From Lachnospiraceae bacterium UBA3332 (GTDB lineage Bacteria > Bacillota > Clostridia > Lachnospirales > Lachnospiraceae), in assembly GCA_002361095.1 (NCBI GenBank), contig DERU01000095.1:945-9142 (forward strand): a stretch of 8,198 nucleotides of DNA, given 5' to 3'. The translations under genes and the position numbers were made by a program. The notes beneath the pieces are model-generated. The model was not told the origin of the DNA. It did not search any database and worked only from the letters and a program-made list of their open reading frames with translations. Below are positions 1 through 7,255 of the stretch, one piece after another. Each line of letters opens with the position of its first letter. Within the stretch, counting starts at the first letter, position 1.

Positions 1-1
1 G

Positions 2-2176
2 CTTGCACAGAATGAGGATAAGAACATCATTTTTGAGAACTGGTGCGACTTCCTCAACTATTTTGACGCATCCATCCGCTTCCAGCTTTCTTTCCTGAAC
101 CAGAAGGCGGACATGGAGAAATTTAAGAAGTCCATTGAGATCCCGGAGCAGGACGACATGTTCAACGGGATCCGCCGGGAATACGCCGGGATGCTGCAAA
201 GCCAGCTCGCCAGGGGCAACAACGGCCTGACAAAGACGAAGTACATCACCTTTGGCATTGAGGCGGACGACATCAAAGCAGCAAAGACCCGGCTGGAACG
301 GATTGAGGCGGATATCCTGGCGAATTTCAAGGTGCTGGGAGTGAAAGCAAGGGCGCTGGACGGGTACGAACGGCTCGCCATCCTGCACCAGATGTTCCAC
401 CCTGCCGGAGAGAGGAAATTCCTCTTTGCCTGGGACGCCATCTGGAAGACCGGGCTGTCCAGCAAGGATTTTATCGCGCCGGACAGTTTCACCTTTCAGA
501 ACGGGCAGTATTTCAAGGTGGGGCAGACCTACGGCGCGGTTTCGTTTTTGCAGATCTTAGCGCCGGAACTGACCGACCGTATGCTGGCGGATTTTCTCGA
601 CCTAGAGAACAGCATGGTGGTCACGCTACATATCCAGTCCATCGACCAGAGCGCAGCCATAAAGACAGTGAAGCGCAAGCTGACCGATCTGGACAAAATG
701 CGCATCGAGGAGCAGAAAAAAGCGGTGCGGGCAGGGTACGACATGGACATCATTCCGACCGATCTTGCCACCTACGGGAACGAGGCAAAGACGCTGCTTG
801 AGGACTTGCAGAGCCGCAACGAGCGGATGTTTCTTGTCACGGTGCTTGTGATGAACACGGCGGCGAAACGGCAGAAACTGGAGAACAACGTGTTCCAAGC
901 GGCGGGGATCGCACAGAAATACAACTGCGCCCTGCGGAGGCTGAGCTACCAGCAGGAACAGGGCTTTTTATCCTCCCTGCCGCTGGGCGTGAACCAGGTG
1001 CAGATCCAGCGGGGGCTTACCACCAGCAGCACGGCGATCTTCGTGCCGTTCACCACCCAGGAGCTTTTCCAGTCCGGGGAATCGCTGTATTACGGCGTCA
1101 ACGCCCTTTCCAACAACCTGATCATGTGCGACCGGAAAAAGTTAAAGAACCCAAACGGCCTGATCCTGGGGACACCCGGCGCGGGGAAATCCTTCTCCGC
1201 CAAAAGGGAGATCACCAACGCTTTCCTGATCACGGCGGATGATATCGCCATTATCGACCCGGAAGCGGAATATTCGCCGCTGGTGACGGCGCTGGGCGGG
1301 CAGGTCATCAAGGTATCCCCGACTTCCAGCCAGTACATCAACCCCATGGACATCAACTTAAATTACAGCGAGGACGACGACCCGCTGATTTTAAAGAGCG
1401 ACTTTATCCTGTCGCTCATGGAACTGATGATGGGGAAGGTGGAGCCGGACGAAAAGAGTATCATCGACCAGTGCCTGCGCCGGGTCTATCACCGCTTTTT
1501 TAACGACCCTGTGCCGGAGAAAATGCCAATCTTACAGGATTTATATGAAGAGATCGAAAAATACGGCGGCGAACGGGCGCGGCATGTGGTGGACTGCATG
1601 GCCATCTATGTGACCGGCTCCTTAAATGTGTTCAACCACCGGACGAACGTGGATATCCAGTCCCGGATCGTCTGCTATGACATCAAGGAGCTGGGGAAGC
1701 AGCTGAAAAAGCTGGGTATGCTGGTAGTGCAGGATCAGGTCTGGGGGCGCGTCACGGTAAACCGGGAAGCCCATAAGTCCACCCGGCTCTATGTTGACGA
1801 ATTCCACCTTTTACTGAAGGAGGAACAGACCGCCGCCTATTCGGTGGAGATCTGGAAGCGTTTCCGGAAGTGGGGAGGGATCCCGACCGGCATCACGCAG
1901 AATGTGAAGGATCTCCTTTCTTCCAGGGAGATCGAAAATATCTTTGAGAACAGCGATTTCATCTATATGCTCAACCAGGCTGCGGGCGACCGACAGATCC
2001 TGGCGAAGCAGCTGAACATCTCCCCCCACCAGCTTTCCTATGTGACCAATTCCAACGCCGGTGAGGGGCTTTTATTTTACGGGAATGTGATCATACCTTT
2101 TATCGACCATTTTCCGAAACAGACCCGTTTGTATCAATTACTAACAACAAGGCCCGAAGATCTGGCGGAAGCCTGA
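2..2176 (+). CDS. VirB4-like conjugative transfer ATPase, CD1110 type (5' end cut by window)
   Basis: This is the cytoplasmic ATPase that powers the type IV secretion channel during conjugation. The frame is open from base 2 without a stop, so the gene begins upstream and the ATG at 113 is only an internal methionine; 724 residues are visible, close to the roughly 800 expected for the family. Walker A is GTPGAGKS at bases 1169-1192 (visible residues 390-397). Walker B is LYVDEFH at 1787-1807 (residues 596-602, acidic pair D599-E600). A GITQN segment follows at about residue 630, as in VirB4/TraC C-terminal domains. The part before Walker A matches the less conserved VirB4 N-terminal domain. 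No membrane segment is evident. The stop is followed after 30 bases by the next gene, as in an operon. Motifs are seen directly; the CD1110 assignment is from memory of Clostridiales ICE modules. Confidence 0.93.
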   Translation, partial: LAQNEDKNIIFENWCDFLNYFDASIRFQLSFLNQKADMEKFKKSIEIPEQDDMFNGIRREYAGMLQSQLARGNNGLTKTKYITFGIEADDIKAAKTRLERIEADILANFKVLGVKARALDGYERLAILHQMFHPAGERKFLFAWDAIWKTGLSSKDFIAPDSFTFQNGQYFKVGQTYGAVSFLQILAPELTDRMLADFLDLENSMVVTLHIQSIDQSAAIKTVKRKLTDLDKMRIEEQKKAVRAGYDMDIIPTDLATYGNEAKTLLEDLQSRNERMFLVTVLVMNTAAKRQKLENNVFQAAGIAQKYNCALRRLSYQQEQGFLSSLPLGVNQVQIQRGLTTSSTAIFVPFTTQELFQSGESLYYGVNALSNNLIMCDRKKLKNPNGLILGTPGAGKSFSAKREITNAFLITADDIAIIDPEAEYSPLVTALGGQVIKVSPTSSQYINPMDINLNYSEDDDPLILKSDFILSLMELMMGKVEPDEKSIIDQCLRRVYHRFFNDPVPEKMPILQDLYEEIEKYGGERARHVVDCMAIYVTGSLNVFNHRTNVDIQSRIVCYDIKELGKQLKKLGMLVVQDQVWGRVTVNREAHKSTRLYVDEFHLLLKEEQTAAYSVEIWKRFRKWGGIPTGITQNVKDLLSSREIENIFENSDFIYMLNQAAGDRQILAKQLNISPHQLSYVTNSNAGEGLLFYGNVIIPFIDHFPKQTRLYQLLTTRPEDLAEA

Positions 2177-2190
2177 TAAAACAGCGGCGG

Positions 2191-2199
2191 AAAGGAGGG
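2191..2199 (+). promoter_or_regulatory. Shine-Dalgarno deciding the start at 2207
   Basis: AAAGGAGGG ends 7 bases before the ATG at 2207. A second in-frame ATG at 2240 begins the more conserved-looking MENEAVRQFY segment but has only a weak purine run upstream, so 2207 is preferred. Confidence 0.75.
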
Positions 2200-2206
2200 C
2201 GGAACA

Positions 2207-3115
2207 ATGAACGAGAACAACGCGCAGGGCGGGCAGCTTATGGAAAACGAAGCCGTCCGGCAGTTTTACCGGATGCTGGTGGAAAACAACAGGCCGGATG
2301 CAGGCCATGACTATTCCATCCTGCTCTGGCAGATGGAGAGCATGGCGGAGCAGCTAAGGGCGGCGTCCCAGGAACTGGCGCAGGCCAGGGAACAGCTGGC
2401 CAAAATGCAGGAAAGCCCGGAAAAAGGCTTTGTCTCCCGTACCATAGACGCGGTAGATAACCGGATCCATGCCATGCAGGAGGGGATCATGGGATTAAAG
2501 GAACAGATCATAACGTGTGCTAAAGAGGCGGCTGCCGGCATAAAACAGGCCGGCGTAAAAGCCCTGGATAAAGCCGTTTCCGCGATCGGGGCAAAAAAGA
2601 CGCTGGAAGCCATGCAAAAAAATTTATCCGGTTCCATTACCGAAATCAGGCAGTCTATTGAGAAGGTGGAAGCTGTGGGAAAGGAACTGCGGAGCGTGGG
2701 CGGGCATTTAAAGAACGCAGGCCGCGCCGCTGCCGGAAAAGAAATGGTGACTGTGGACGGAGGCACGGAGGGCCGCTTCCAGGCGGCTGTCCTTGCACCC
2801 CTCCGTGCGGAACGGAACATCTTAAATAAACTGAACAATCTGGCTCTCGCCGCCATTGGCAGCGTGGAACGTCTGGAACAGGCGGCGGAGAAAACACAGC
2901 CGGAAATGGATGCCGCTTCCGCTGGCAGGGACGGGAAGGAAGCTCGGAAAGAGACCGCCGCCCTGGACGGACAGGAACAGCAGCCAGATAAGGCGGAGGA
3001 ACCAAAAGAAAAGCCTTCCGTGCTGAAAGACTTAAAGGAGAAGAAAAACCGTGCCGCCGCCCATACCGCCCCTGCACCGGATAAAGGACGGAAAGCACAG
3101 GAGGCGGCATTATGA
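2207..3115 (+). CDS. Coiled-coil ICE protein, probably DUF6674 family
   Basis: The 302-residue product has no enzymatic motif, signal peptide or membrane segment. Residues 12-35 form a small conserved-looking N-terminal region (MENEAVRQFYRML, then DYSILLWQM). Residues about 40-75 are heptad-like and rich in Q, E and A (coiled coil). Residues about 80-175 are a run of amphipathic helices, and the tail from about 225 is charged low-complexity sequence rich in E, K, A and Q. I recall this layout from DUF6674 proteins placed between VirB4 and the CD1108-type hydrolase in Clostridiales ICEs; that name is recognition, not a search result. Its place in the operon and its ATGA overlap with the hydrolase gene suggest an accessory or scaffold role in the transfer machine, possibly with the hydrolase's cytoplasmic half. 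The biochemical function is unknown. Confidence 0.85.
   Translation: MNENNAQGGQLMENEAVRQFYRMLVENNRPDAGHDYSILLWQMESMAEQLRAASQELAQAREQLAKMQESPEKGFVSRTIDAVDNRIHAMQEGIMGLKEQIITCAKEAAAGIKQAGVKALDKAVSAIGAKKTLEAMQKNLSGSITEIRQSIEKVEAVGKELRSVGGHLKNAGRAAAGKEMVTVDGGTEGRFQAAVLAPLRAERNILNKLNNLALAAIGSVERLEQAAEKTQPEMDAASAGRDGKEARKETAALDGQEQQPDKAEEPKEKPSVLKDLKEKKNRAAAHTAPAPDKGRKAQEAAL
3099..3115 (+). promoter_or_regulatory. AGGAGG plus ATGA stop-start overlap (translational coupling)
   Basis: AGGAGG at 3099-3104 lies inside the end of the coiled-coil gene, 7 bases before the ATG at 3112. The stop TGA (3113-3115) overlaps that ATG, giving the classic ATGA junction. This points to coupled, roughly balanced synthesis of the coiled-coil protein and the hydrolase. 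Confidence 0.8.
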
Positions 3116-6100
3116 GAGGGCAGGAATTTAAGGTGCGGGATAAAAAAGTACAGAAAATGACCCGCGACGGGCTGACGGAGAAAAACCTGACCCAGGGGAC
3201 ACAGCAGCGGATCAGCACCCGCCTTGAAGAAATTTCTTTCCGGCAGGAACGGCAGGCAGACACCTCAGCCGGGCACCGATCCCAGGGACGCATACAGACA
3301 GCGGAACAGAAACAGGGACATAACCCGGCGTACCAGCCGCCGGAAAACCCGCCGGTGCCGCAGGATATAAACGACCGTTTCTCGGAGGCCGCCGCGCCGG
3401 AAATATGGGGGCCGACAAATGCCCCTGCTTCCATGCGGGAAGCCGCAGATGTTCCGATCTTCCAGGAGCAGTCTTTTTCGGCTGAAGGAGATACCGCCGG
3501 GGATAACCATACGCTTGGAGATACGAACGTGCCGCCGGAACCGTCAAAAAAACATCATTCTTCCCATTCAGGGCAGGAAAAACCCATGGATTTGCCGGAT
3601 ACACCGCCAGGAGCCGGCTGGACCCCGGATCCCGTGACAGAACCGCAGGCAGGAAGGAAAGCGCGGGCGGCGGTAAGACGGCATTTTGAAGCGGATACAC
3701 CCATTCCGGGCAGAGATACCGAACCGGATGGCGCGCCGGGGGACGGGATGCCCCCTCACTCCCCGCCGCTCCATGAAACCGGGCGGCTGCAATTCGAGCC
3801 GAAGGAAACAAATGGGGAAGCAGGAAAAGACCGGGCGGCAGTAAAAAAGAAAATGGCGGTAAAGTTTTCCGCCGGGACTGAAAAAATATCCGATGACAGC
3901 CTGCCGGAATCTGACGCGGAAATAAGCGAAACCGGACGGCTCCGATTTATCCATGTGGATGGAAAGGAGGCAAAACCCCAGAGCCGGACAGAGACCAGAA
4001 AGGAGCAGGCAAATCCCAAAGGCCGGACGGCGGCAAAAAAGAAACAGGCGCGGAGGTTTGCTGCCGAAGCGGCAAAGCCAGGGCAGAAAGCCATAGAAAA
4101 GGAACAGGGAAAGGCTCCTGCGTCCCAGGAAACCGGACGGCTCCGGTTTGAACATGAGGATAACAGGACGATGGAACCGCCCGGAAACCGTACAAAAGAA
4201 AAACAGAGGCTGGCGGCAAAGTTTTTGGCTGAAGAAAAAAGGCCGGAAAGCCCGTCCCGCCTGCAATATGACCGGAGCGAACTGCCGCCGGAGGAACGGA
4301 AAACTGCCGCCGGAAAAAACGACGCGCCGGATCAGGGGAAACCTCCGGGACTGTCCAGACAGCAGAAAAAATATGAATCGGCGCAGCACAAAGCCGAATC
4401 AGCAGGAAAAAAACTGGAAAAGGCACAATCCAAACTGCCGACCCGTCGCCGTGCCCATTTGCAGAAGCAGTATGACAGTGAATCCGGGAAGGTGAAGCGC
4501 CGGTTACAGTTTGAAACCGAAGTGATCCCGGAATACGAAAAGCCGCCGCTGCCGAAACGAGCGGTGACGGCCCTGCGGTGGACTGCTGTGACCACTGCTT
4601 CCTTAAAGCTGCACCAGAAGATCCGGGAAACGGAGCGGGACAACGTGGGCGTGGAGGCGGCGCACAAGGCGGAGTTTACGGCAGAACGCGCCGGAGGGCG
4701 GTTTCTGCGCTGGAACAAGCGCGGGCTGCACGATAAGCCTTACCGGGAAGTGCGCCGCGCGGAAAAACGTCTGGCAAAAGCCAACGTAAACGCGGCTTAC
4801 CAAAAACTCCTTCTGGATAACCCGGAATTACAGAAGAAAAAAGCATTATCCAAATGGATCCAGAAGCAGAAACTGAAACGGAAATATGCCGCCGCGGCAA
4901 GGGAAACGGCAAAGGGGGCAAAGCACACCACCAACGTCCTGACCGCTGCCGGGCAGGTGATCCGCGCCATCGCGCAGAAAATCATCGCCCACAAAGCAGT
5001 CCTTGGGATCGTCGCTGTGGGCGTCCTTATTTTTGCCATGTGCGGCTCCCTGTTTTCTTCCTGCTCCGCCATGCTCACCGGCGTACAATCGGCAGTGATA
5101 TCCACCTGTTATGTGGCGGAGGATCCGGAAATTGAGAAAAGCGAACTGTACTATACCGAACTGGAGACCGACCTGCAAAGGAACATCAACAGTACGGAGA
5201 CGGATTATCCAAACTATGATGAATACCGCTACAATATCGGCGAGATCGGCCACAACCCCTATGAACTGATGGGATACCTCACGGCGGCTTACGGGGACTT
5301 TACCTATGCACAGGTGGAGGCGGAGCTTGACCGGCTGTTCGGACAGCAGTACCAGCTCACCCGGACAGAGATCGTGGAGATCCGCACCTACATTGACGAG
5401 AATGACGAGGAACAGGAATATGACTGGTATGTCCTCCAGACCACGCTGACCGTGCGCCCGCTCTCGGAGATCATCGCGTCCAGCCTTGCGCCAGGCGACC
5501 AGACAGACCGTTACGGCGTATATATGCAGACCTGCGGCAACCGCCAGTGCTATGGGAATCCTTTTGATTTTGCGTGGATCCCTTATGTTACCAGCCCATA
5601 CGGCTACCGGGTACACCCCACGACCGGGGCAAAAGACCTCCACCGGGGCGTTGATATCGGCGTCGCGGCAGGGACGCCGATCAAAGCCGTGCAGGACGGA
5701 CGTGTGGTATCGGCGGAAAATGCCGGGGACTACGGCCTGTGTGTTGTGATCGAAGGGGAGGACGGCTACCAGTCACGGTACGCCCACTGCTCCACCCTCT
5801 CAGTCAGGGCGGGACAGGAAGTAAAACGGGGTGACGTCATTGCCGCTGTGGGGAACACCGGGAACAGCACCGGGGCACATTTACATCTGGAAGTCACCCA
5901 TAACGGCCAGTATTTAAACCCCTATTATTATGTGGATAACGGCGGATACGGCTACCTTCCGGGCGGCGGAGCGACCGGTATGCCTGATTTTGCGGCAAAT
6001 CCGGGAGCGGCCATGGGCGACGGCAGTTTTGAAGCCATGCTGGCGGAAGCGGAAAAATACCTGGGATTCCCCTATGTCTGGGGCGGTTCCTCGCCGGCTA

Positions 6101-6399
6101 CTTCCTTTGACTGCTCCGGCTATGTGTCGTGGGTCATCAACCATTCCGGCGTAGGGAACGTGGGCAGGCAGACGGCGCAGGGGCTTTACAATCTCTGCAC
6201 CCCGGTTTCCAGGGCGGACATGCAGCCGGGGGATCTGGTCTTTTTTACCGGAACCTATTCGGCGGCTACCCCTGTCACCCATGTTGGGATCTATGTAGGC
6301 GGCGGGCGCATGATCCACTGCGGTTCGCCAATTTCTTACGCCAGTCTTGACACAAGCTACTGGTTATCAAAGTTCTACAGCGGGGGTCGGCTGCCTTAA
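3112..6399 (+). CDS. Membrane-anchored M23 + NlpC/P60 (C40) cell-wall hydrolase, CD1108 type
   Basis: This 1095-residue bifunctional peptidoglycan hydrolase should cut the wall locally for the conjugation channel. Residues 1-620 are charged and probably cytoplasmic, with basic repeats and RLRFE-type repeats between about 185 and 470. One hydrophobic segment at about 629-650 follows basic residues, predicting N-inside topology; there is no cleavable signal peptide. Residues 655-820 are an external region of the CD1108 type. The M23 domain spans about 824-941 with zinc ligands H844 and D848 (HRGVD), H892 (YAH) and H923/H925 (HLH). A Gly-rich linker leads to NlpC/P60 at about 972-1095 with catalytic C1001 (DCSG), H1057 (HVGIYVG) and H1069. 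All expected catalytic residues are present, so both enzymes look active. The start is set by the ATGA overlap and AGGAGG. Tn916 Orf14/CwlT has the analogous role but pairs a muramidase with NlpC/P60; here M23 takes that place. Confidence 0.92.
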   Translation: MRGQEFKVRDKKVQKMTRDGLTEKNLTQGTQQRISTRLEEISFRQERQADTSAGHRSQGRIQTAEQKQGHNPAYQPPENPPVPQDINDRFSEAAAPEIWGPTNAPASMREAADVPIFQEQSFSAEGDTAGDNHTLGDTNVPPEPSKKHHSSHSGQEKPMDLPDTPPGAGWTPDPVTEPQAGRKARAAVRRHFEADTPIPGRDTEPDGAPGDGMPPHSPPLHETGRLQFEPKETNGEAGKDRAAVKKKMAVKFSAGTEKISDDSLPESDAEISETGRLRFIHVDGKEAKPQSRTETRKEQANPKGRTAAKKKQARRFAAEAAKPGQKAIEKEQGKAPASQETGRLRFEHEDNRTMEPPGNRTKEKQRLAAKFLAEEKRPESPSRLQYDRSELPPEERKTAAGKNDAPDQGKPPGLSRQQKKYESAQHKAESAGKKLEKAQSKLPTRRRAHLQKQYDSESGKVKRRLQFETEVIPEYEKPPLPKRAVTALRWTAVTTASLKLHQKIRETERDNVGVEAAHKAEFTAERAGGRFLRWNKRGLHDKPYREVRRAEKRLAKANVNAAYQKLLLDNPELQKKKALSKWIQKQKLKRKYAAAARETAKGAKHTTNVLTAAGQVIRAIAQKIIAHKAVLGIVAVGVLIFAMCGSLFSSCSAMLTGVQSAVISTCYVAEDPEIEKSELYYTELETDLQRNINSTETDYPNYDEYRYNIGEIGHNPYELMGYLTAAYGDFTYAQVEAELDRLFGQQYQLTRTEIVEIRTYIDENDEEQEYDWYVLQTTLTVRPLSEIIASSLAPGDQTDRYGVYMQTCGNRQCYGNPFDFAWIPYVTSPYGYRVHPTTGAKDLHRGVDIGVAAGTPIKAVQDGRVVSAENAGDYGLCVVIEGEDGYQSRYAHCSTLSVRAGQEVKRGDVIAAVGNTGNSTGAHLHLEVTHNGQYLNPYYYVDNGGYGYLPGGGATGMPDFAANPGAAMGDGSFEAMLAEAEKYLGFPYVWGGSSPATSFDCSGYVSWVINHSGVGNVGRQTAQGLYNLCTPVSRADMQPGDLVFFTGTYSAATPVTHVGIYVGGGRMIHCGSPISYASLDTSYWLSKFYSGGRLP
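3664..4515 (+). repeat. Degenerate two-part protein repeats in the hydrolase N-terminal half
   Basis: Two short motifs alternate. The basic motif occurs at residues 185 (RAAVRRHFEAD), 241 (RAAVKKKMAVKFSAG), 305 (RTAAKKKQARRFAAE) and 366 (RLAAKFLAEE), spaced 56, 64 and 61 residues. The second motif occurs at 222 (ETGRLQFE), 273 (ETGRLRFI), 340 (ETGRLRFE), and in weaker form at 383 (RLQYD) and 464 (RLQFE). Between them lie acidic, Pro/Gly/Gln-rich linkers. The regular alternation suggests a unit of about 60 residues duplicated several times and then diverged. The function is unknown; repeated binding of a partner protein or of DNA on the cytoplasmic side is possible. Confidence 0.7.
3928..4145 (+). 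repeat. 17-bp exact direct repeat within the repeat region
   Basis: GAAACCGGACGGCTCCG occurs at 3928-3944 and again at 4129-4145, 201 bases apart and in the same reading frame, encoding ETGRLR. A copy with a few changes lies at 3775-3791. Identity at the DNA level supports duplication of the unit rather than convergence of short motifs. Confidence 0.8.
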
Positions 6400-6493
6400 A
6401 ATGCGGGCATTGAGTGACAATTATAACTGATAAAGTTACAGAAAAGATTGATGACCTGCAATTCATGGCTGTTTAAGAAAGGAAAGGTGATAT
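6400..6493. other. Short intergenic gap between transfer genes and methyltransferase block
   Basis: These 94 bases are AT-rich compared with both sides. They hold a small perfect inverted repeat TAACT-GATAA-AGTTA (6424-6438; 5-bp stem), too weak and without a T-run to be a terminator. I found no convincing -35/-10 pair. Two tiny frames are present: ATG at 6401 (9 codons) and GTG at 6414 (20 codons, ending at 6476). AAAGGTGAT at 6483-6491, matching the anti-Shine-Dalgarno, serves the next gene. This is where region G+C starts to fall. Confidence 0.6.
6414..6476 (+). other. Possible 20-codon mini-ORF or gene remnant
   Basis: A GTG-started frame of 20 codons (… DKVTEKIDDLQFMAV, stop at 6474) ends 17 bases before the methyltransferase start. 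There is no good ribosome binding site before the GTG. The residue mix looks protein-like (helical, charged), so it may be a remnant of the 3' end of a lost gene or a small leader, but chance is the most likely explanation. Confidence 0.15.
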
Positions 6494-7255
6494 ATGGAGA
6501 TAAAACGGAACCAGGTCTATGAAGCGGACTGCGTGGAAATATTGCAATCGCTTCCTTCCATGAGCGCAGACCTGGTGATCGCAGATCCCCCTTACTACCA
6601 CATGAAAGGGCCTTTTGATTTTGTCTATGATTCCATTCCGCAGTATCTGGAATGGTGTTTTCAGTGGGTGTCGGAGTGTTACCGGATATTAAAACCCACT
6701 GGAGCCTTTTACTGCTGGGGGAGCTGCCAGATGATAGATAAGCTATCCGTCCATGTGTTAGACCGGTTTGGCTGGACGAAGCGCAACCTGATCGTCTGGA
6801 ATTTTGCAACAGGACGGCCGGGAAAAGCATGTTACCGGCATGAAACGGAATTTATGTGGTTCTACAGTAACCCTCTGCATGAGATCAACCATGACAGAAT
6901 ACGGATTCCTTACCATAGTGGGTGGGAGAAGGACAAGAGAAAAAATCCCAAAGGGAAAAGCTGCGGGAATGTTTGGGAATTTTCCAGGGTCATGCCAAAC
7001 TACAAAGAATCAACCGGGCATCCCACACAGAAACCGGAAAAACTGGCAGAGCGGATCCTGCTTGCCAGCAGCGATCCGGGAGATTTAGTAGTGATACCAT
7101 TTGCAGGATCAGGCAGTGAGATCGTTTCATGCATCAAACATGGACGGGATTTTATTGCTGCGGAAATCAACCCGGTTTACGTGAGGGACATGATCCTGCC
7201 ACGGCTGACAAAGGAAGGAGGCGACAAGGATACAGATACAACACCAGTTCCATAA
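6494..7255 (+). CDS. Beta-class DNA methyltransferase (N6-adenine or N4-cytosine, PF01555-like)
   Basis: This 253-residue enzyme should transfer a methyl group from S-adenosylmethionine to an exocyclic amino group in DNA. Catalytic motif IV, DPPY, is at residues 31-34 (bases 6584-6595), near the N-terminus. The AdoMet motif FAGSGS is at 203-208, near the C-terminus, preceded by HPTQKPEKL (176-184) and followed by AAEINPVY. The order IV then I is that of beta-class enzymes; DPPY is commoner in N6-adenine than N4-cytosine methylases, so adenine is favoured. Length is normal for a small solitary methylase. AAAGGTGAT just before the ATG supports this start. No restriction nuclease is visible nearby, so it appears to be an orphan, plausibly protecting the element's DNA from host restriction. 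Counted lines give 40-45 % G+C against 60 % or more upstream, hinting at separate acquisition. Confidence 0.93.
   Translation: MEIKRNQVYEADCVEILQSLPSMSADLVIADPPYYHMKGPFDFVYDSIPQYLEWCFQWVSECYRILKPTGAFYCWGSCQMIDKLSVHVLDRFGWTKRNLIVWNFATGRPGKACYRHETEFMWFYSNPLHEINHDRIRIPYHSGWEKDKRKNPKGKSCGNVWEFSRVMPNYKESTGHPTQKPEKLAERILLASSDPGDLVVIPFAGSGSEIVSCIKHGRDFIAAEINPVYVRDMILPRLTKEGGDKDTDTTPVP
7215..7232 (+). promoter_or_regulatory. AAGGAGG with likely ATA start codon
   Basis: AAGGAGG (7215-7221) lies within the 3' end of the preceding methylase gene. Eight bases later is ATA (7230-7232), in frame with the small methyltransferase. The in-frame stop at 7206 and the absence of any ATG, GTG or TTG before 7299 leave ATA as the best-placed start. 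The site would give a 26-base gene overlap. Confidence 0.6.

Noticed and set aside
113..115. ATG as the start of the VirB4-like gene
   Set aside because: The frame is open to base 2 with protein-like sequence (NEDKNIIFENWCDFLNYF), and no ribosome binding site precedes 113.
2655..3434. 259-codon open frame on the minus strand
   Set aside because: It lies opposite two well-supported overlapping genes, has a Pro/Cys/Arg/Ser-rich unstructured composition and matches nothing I recognise; it follows from high G+C on the coding strand.
3568..4389. 273-codon open frame on the minus strand
   Set aside because: It is antisense to the lysine/glutamate-rich repeat region, where AAA/GAA codons read backwards as TTT/TTC, giving an artificial Phe/Arg/Leu-rich product.
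4846..5643. 265-codon open frame on the minus strand
   Set aside because: It is antisense to the membrane and external part of the hydrolase, where the sense frame has clear domain structure; no ribosome site or motif supports it.
6424..6438. TAACT-GATAA-AGTTA as a transcription terminator
   Set aside because: The stem has only 5 mostly A-T pairs and no T-run follows; at most it is a weak operator-like palindrome.
6410..6440. Sigma-70 promoter with TATAAC as -10
   Set aside because: TATAAC at 6422-6427 has no -35-like hexamer at 16-18 bases upstream and no extended -10.
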